The notes beneath the pieces were generated by a model. That model was not told the origin of the DNA and did not search any database. It saw only the letters and a list, made by a program, of their open reading frames with translations. Shown here piece by piece: positions 37,918-40,557 of a stretch of 40,557 nucleotides of DNA. Location of the stretch: NCBI RefSeq assembly GCF_002795305.1, contig NZ_PGGC01000064.1, positions 1 to 40,557 of the forward strand, written 5' to 3'. Made by a program: the position numbers and the translations under genes. Position 1 is the stretch's first letter; each line of letters starts with the position of its first letter. Origin of the DNA: Aeromonas cavernicola (lineage in GTDB: Bacteria > Pseudomonadota > Gammaproteobacteria > Enterobacterales > Aeromonadaceae).

Positions 37918-40557
37918 CTATGGATCAACCTTGAGATTACCCTGAGTCAGTAGATCCTCAATGATCTGTTGATCTGCCCGCGTGCCTCCTGCGGTTAAGT
38001 CAATGTTATCAAAGAGAATCGTGTGGGTTGTGCCGCCAGACGTCCCATCCAAATCAATCGTCAGGGTCGATTTACCTGTCCCTGGGCCACTACTGAAGTT
38101 GAGATAGGCATCCAGTGATGTTTTATTTGCCTGTTCGCCACTGAGCAGCTCGCTCAGATCCAGAACATCTCCACCTGAACCGGTGGTAAAGTCTTTGATA
38201 ATGTCGCTACCACCGACATCACCCGCAGCCCACTTGAAGGTATCCTTGCCGCTTTCCCCAGTCATGGTGTCAGATCCCAGCCCACCGATTAGGATGTCTT
38301 CACCGATACCACCATCCAAGATGTCGGCATCGACGCCGCCCAGTAAGATGTCATTGCCATCGCCGCCATAGAGGGTGTCATTGCCAGTACCGCCTTCAAT
38401 GTGGTCATTGCCACTATTACCATTAATAGTGTCATTACCACCATTACCCAACAGGACATCATCCCCTGCTGTTCCATTGATGATATTATCGTCAGCCGCT
38501 CCTTCTATTGGTGTAGGCACCGTTACTGGCGTCGCACCAATGTCAATGGTCAGCTGAGCTGTGTCCTGATCCCCATCATTTTGTACGACCTGATAGGTGA
38601 ACACATCCGATTTACCCTGATTGGCCAAGTTCGGATTTGGAGTGTAAATGTAAGAGCCATCGCTTTGGATCACGAGGGAACCATAAAGCCCTGCTATCGT
38701 CTGACTGGTCGTGACTGCGCTATAACTGCTGCCGTTCCAGATCTTAAGCACAGAGACCTCACTGCCAAGTGCATCGATCGCCCCCCAAGGATCGCTACTC
38801 ATCGGGTTAAAGTTAAGATCTGTCAGCACATTCCCCTGAGCCGCCACAACTGACACGGCAGTGGTCGCGCTAGCGGTAACGTTAAGTTTGATGTTGTCCA
38901 AATCAAGGCGAGATGCTGAAGCCCCCCCACCATCGTTAACCGAGAAGTAAACACGATATTTAGTATTCGTGGCCAGTGTCCCTGTCGTGATCGTTGTCAA
39001 TGGCCCCGGATCTGCAGCCAGACTGCCACTGAAACCGGCACCACTGAGTTGCTCCCAAGTGCTCCCATTGAACTGATAGAGGCTCCAAGTAACAACATCA
39101 CTAGCATTTACGTTGCTTCTGTCATAGTCGAAACTCAGTGTGGTTGCCCCACTTGCGCTGGTCGTGAACTCTGGCGTGAGCAGGGTCGCGGCCCCAGTAG
39201 ATGTCCCATTGTTGTCAACAAGCCGTAAGGTGCCACTAGTCACTGCGCCGTCAAATGTAGTGTTATTGAGGGTACTGGAAATCCACTTATCTCCATTAGT
39301 GGCCACTGCTGTACCTATCGTATTGCCGCCCAAATCGATCACGCTGATACCGGTACCGGACGAATCATAAACCCAAGGGTTATAATTTGAGCCGCTATTC
39401 GCTGAATTGCTGGTAGTAGTGAAGTCGCTCAATGGAACACTCGTTATGGCGCCCGGCACTGTAATCTCGTAGACCAACGCATGATTACTGTTGTCATAAA
39501 CAGTCACCTCGCTGGCATCTGTGGTGATAAGTTTCAACTCCCCACTCTTCACATCACCATCAGCATCAGTGATGGTGTAATGGAATGTCTCCATGTAGTC
39601 ATTCGCCACATCTAGAGACAGACTGTAACTGTAATCCCCGGTCAGCAAGTTGACCGACAGTGTGCCACCACCATGAGTTGGGATCGTCAGCACATTGTTA
39701 GCTGCGTTGTAACCAGAATAAGCCGTGGTATAGATCACATCAGGAGTAGCTGGATTGCCGTCGGCATCGTGGGAAATACTGGTAATGGGCAACGTAGCTG
39801 GGCCATCAGCACCAAAGATCACCCCTGTATCTACCAGCAAATTACCTGTGGTTGGTACCTGCACAGTCGCGGACAAGGTACTGGCCAACTGGCTCAAATC
39901 CGTCACAATGACGGCAGGCAAGTCTGTGCCCGACTCACCATTGTAAGAGATTGGCTCCAATGCCGGCGCCGTTGCGCCAGTTCCCATGCCAAGAGCATAA
40001 GCCTTAATATCATTGTTGGTCAGGAAGGTTTGCCAAGCTGACTGCTCGGCTCCATTGATACCGTTATTACCTGATCCAGCCACACCGGACCAAGTTGTAC
40101 TTTCGGTCGGTTCCCCATCAGAAAGGAAGTAGAGAACATTCTGGCCACCAATTATCTTTCCTACAGAGTCATAGGCAGATATGGCCTTGATCAGCGCATC
40201 GTCATAGTCTGTACCGCCACTGCCCAGTGTATCGGTAATGGTATTGATGACATTCAATGCTTGGGTAGCCGTCAACCAGATATCCCCTGACCCCAAGAAA
40301 TTGGTCGTCGCTGTACTGGCAAATCCCACAAGTCTAACCATGACGTTGCCGACGTCATCATAGCCATTAATCAACTGCAAAATAGATGCTTTGGCAATAG
40401 CCATTCGACTTGTATAACCTGCAACACCAGAGGCGTAATCCATGCTGCCCGAGGTATCTAGGATAATCATCAGGTTGGTACCCGGATTCGAAAACTCCTC
40501 AACTCTCGTATTAATTTCAGTAGGCTGCACCGGCACGTCATCGACCACCTGCACGCT
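37918..40557 (-). CDS. C-terminal part of a large RTX adhesin with a vWFA domain (5' end beyond window)
   Basis: The frame is open to the window edge, so only the last 879 or so residues are here. From a GTG at 40554 I number: a vWFA domain at about 27-230 with a complete MIDAS (Asp33/Ser35/Ser37 in DTSGSMD, Thr115 in SGGTDYDD, Asp146 in FLSDGEP), probably binding a ligand through a metal ion. T1SS-143/VCBS-like repeat domains follow (about 236-680), including [20 protein letters not shown] and [17 protein letters not shown]. Nine Ca-binding RTX nonapeptides (694-774, such as [18 protein letters not shown]) come next. A type I secretion C-terminal domain ([12 protein letters not shown] ... 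[13 protein letters not shown]) ends it. Homologues are biofilm or surface adhesins exported by a LapB-type ABC system, which is not in this window. Confidence 0.92.
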   Translation of the reverse strand, partial: SVQVVDDVPVQPTEINTRVEEFSNPGTNLMIILDTSGSMDYASGVAGYTSRMAIAKASILQLINGYDDVGNVMVRLVGFASTATTNFLGSGDIWLTATQALNVINTITDTLGSGGTDYDDALIKAISAYDSVGKIIGGQNVLYFLSDGEPTESTTWSGVAGSGNNGINGAEQSAWQTFLTNNDIKAYALGMGTGATAPALEPISYNGESGTDLPAVIVTDLSQLASTLSATVQVPTTGNLLVDTGVIFGADGPATLPITSISHDADGNPATPDVIYTTAYSGYNAANNVLTIPTHGGGTLSVNLLTGDYSYSLSLDVANDYMETFHYTITDADGDVKSGELKLITTDASEVTVYDNSNHALVYEITVPGAITSVPLSDFTTTSNSANSGSNYNPWVYDSSGTGISVIDLGGNTIGTAVATNGDKWISSTLNNTTFDGAVTSGTLRLVDNNGTSTGAATLLTPEFTTSASGATTLSFDYDRSNVNASDVVTWSLYQFNGSTWEQLSGAGFSGSLAADPGPLTTITTGTLATNTKYRVYFSVNDGGGASASRLDLDNIKLNVTASATTAVSVVAAQGNVLTDLNFNPMSSDPWGAIDALGSEVSVLKIWNGSSYSAVTTSQTIAGLYGSLVIQSDGSYIYTPNPNLANQGKSDVFTYQVVQNDGDQDTAQLTIDIGATPVTVPTPIEGAADDNIINGTAGDDVLLGNGGNDTINGNSGNDHIEGGTGNDTLYGGDGNDILLGGVDADILDGGIGEDILIGGLGSDTMTGESGKDTFKWAAGDVGGSDIIKDFTTGSGGDVLDLSELLSGEQANKTSLDAYLNFSSGPGTGKSTLTIDLDGTSGGTTHTILFDNIDLTAGGTRADQQIIEDLLTQGNLKVDP

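Overview
The window reads as a chromosomal segment of a gammaproteobacterium, most likely Aeromonas or a close relative. This rests on protein sequences and gene order that I recognise from memory (purL, the rlmN-to-der operon, the isc operon, ubiTUV, queA-tgt-yajC-secDF, ahpCF), not on a database search. Almost everything is core housekeeping. I see no tRNA, rRNA, CRISPR array, insertion sequence, prophage or integrase. The only clearly accessory-looking part is the right end, which holds the C-terminal part of a large RTX adhesin.

Layout. 1-1847 (-): the first half of purL, with a textbook promoter and a PurR-type operator. 1998-3491 (+): the lytic transglycosylase mltF, then a tiny, very basic protein gene (3650-3796) ending in a strong terminator. 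3846-13573 (-): yfgJ, der, bamB, yfgM, hisS, ispG, rodZ, pilF, rlmN and ndk, in the order usual for gammaproteobacteria; this set joins GTPase-driven ribosome assembly, outer membrane assembly, tRNA charging, isoprenoid synthesis, cell shape and pili. 13843-16427 (-): two tandem, translationally coupled PepB-type aminopeptidases. 16576-21859 (-): the Fe-S assembly operon iscR-S-U-A-hscB-hscA-fdx, with two abutting IscR type 1 sites upstream and no iscX. Then trmJ (-).

22866-25837: a small membrane protein (+), ubiT (-), and ubiU-ubiV (+), the O2-independent ubiquinone hydroxylation module. 25885-32844 (-): nlpI, a rhodanese, secF-secD-yajC, tgt and queA. 33051-36311: a two-CBS-domain protein (+) behind what looks like a class II FNR promoter, a possible 57-residue membrane peptide (-), and ahpC-ahpF (+) separated by a terminator hairpin. 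36485-40557 (-): a YggE-like SIMPL protein, an unrecognised 191-residue protein, and the end of the RTX adhesin, with a vWFA domain, nine RTX nonapeptides and a type I secretion signal.

Shared themes are iron-sulphur and redox biology (isc, ispG, rlmN, ubiUV, ahpCF, possible FNR sites) and envelope biogenesis (bamB, yfgM, secDF, yajC, nlpI, mltF, rodZ, pilF). I found no convincing new multi-gene system. The best leads are the small basic protein, the tandem PepB pair with iscX missing, the FNR-type promoter of the CBS gene, the 57-residue ORF, and the unknown gene beside the adhesin. Where the longest reading frame began upstream, I chose start codons by ribosome-binding site and family length.
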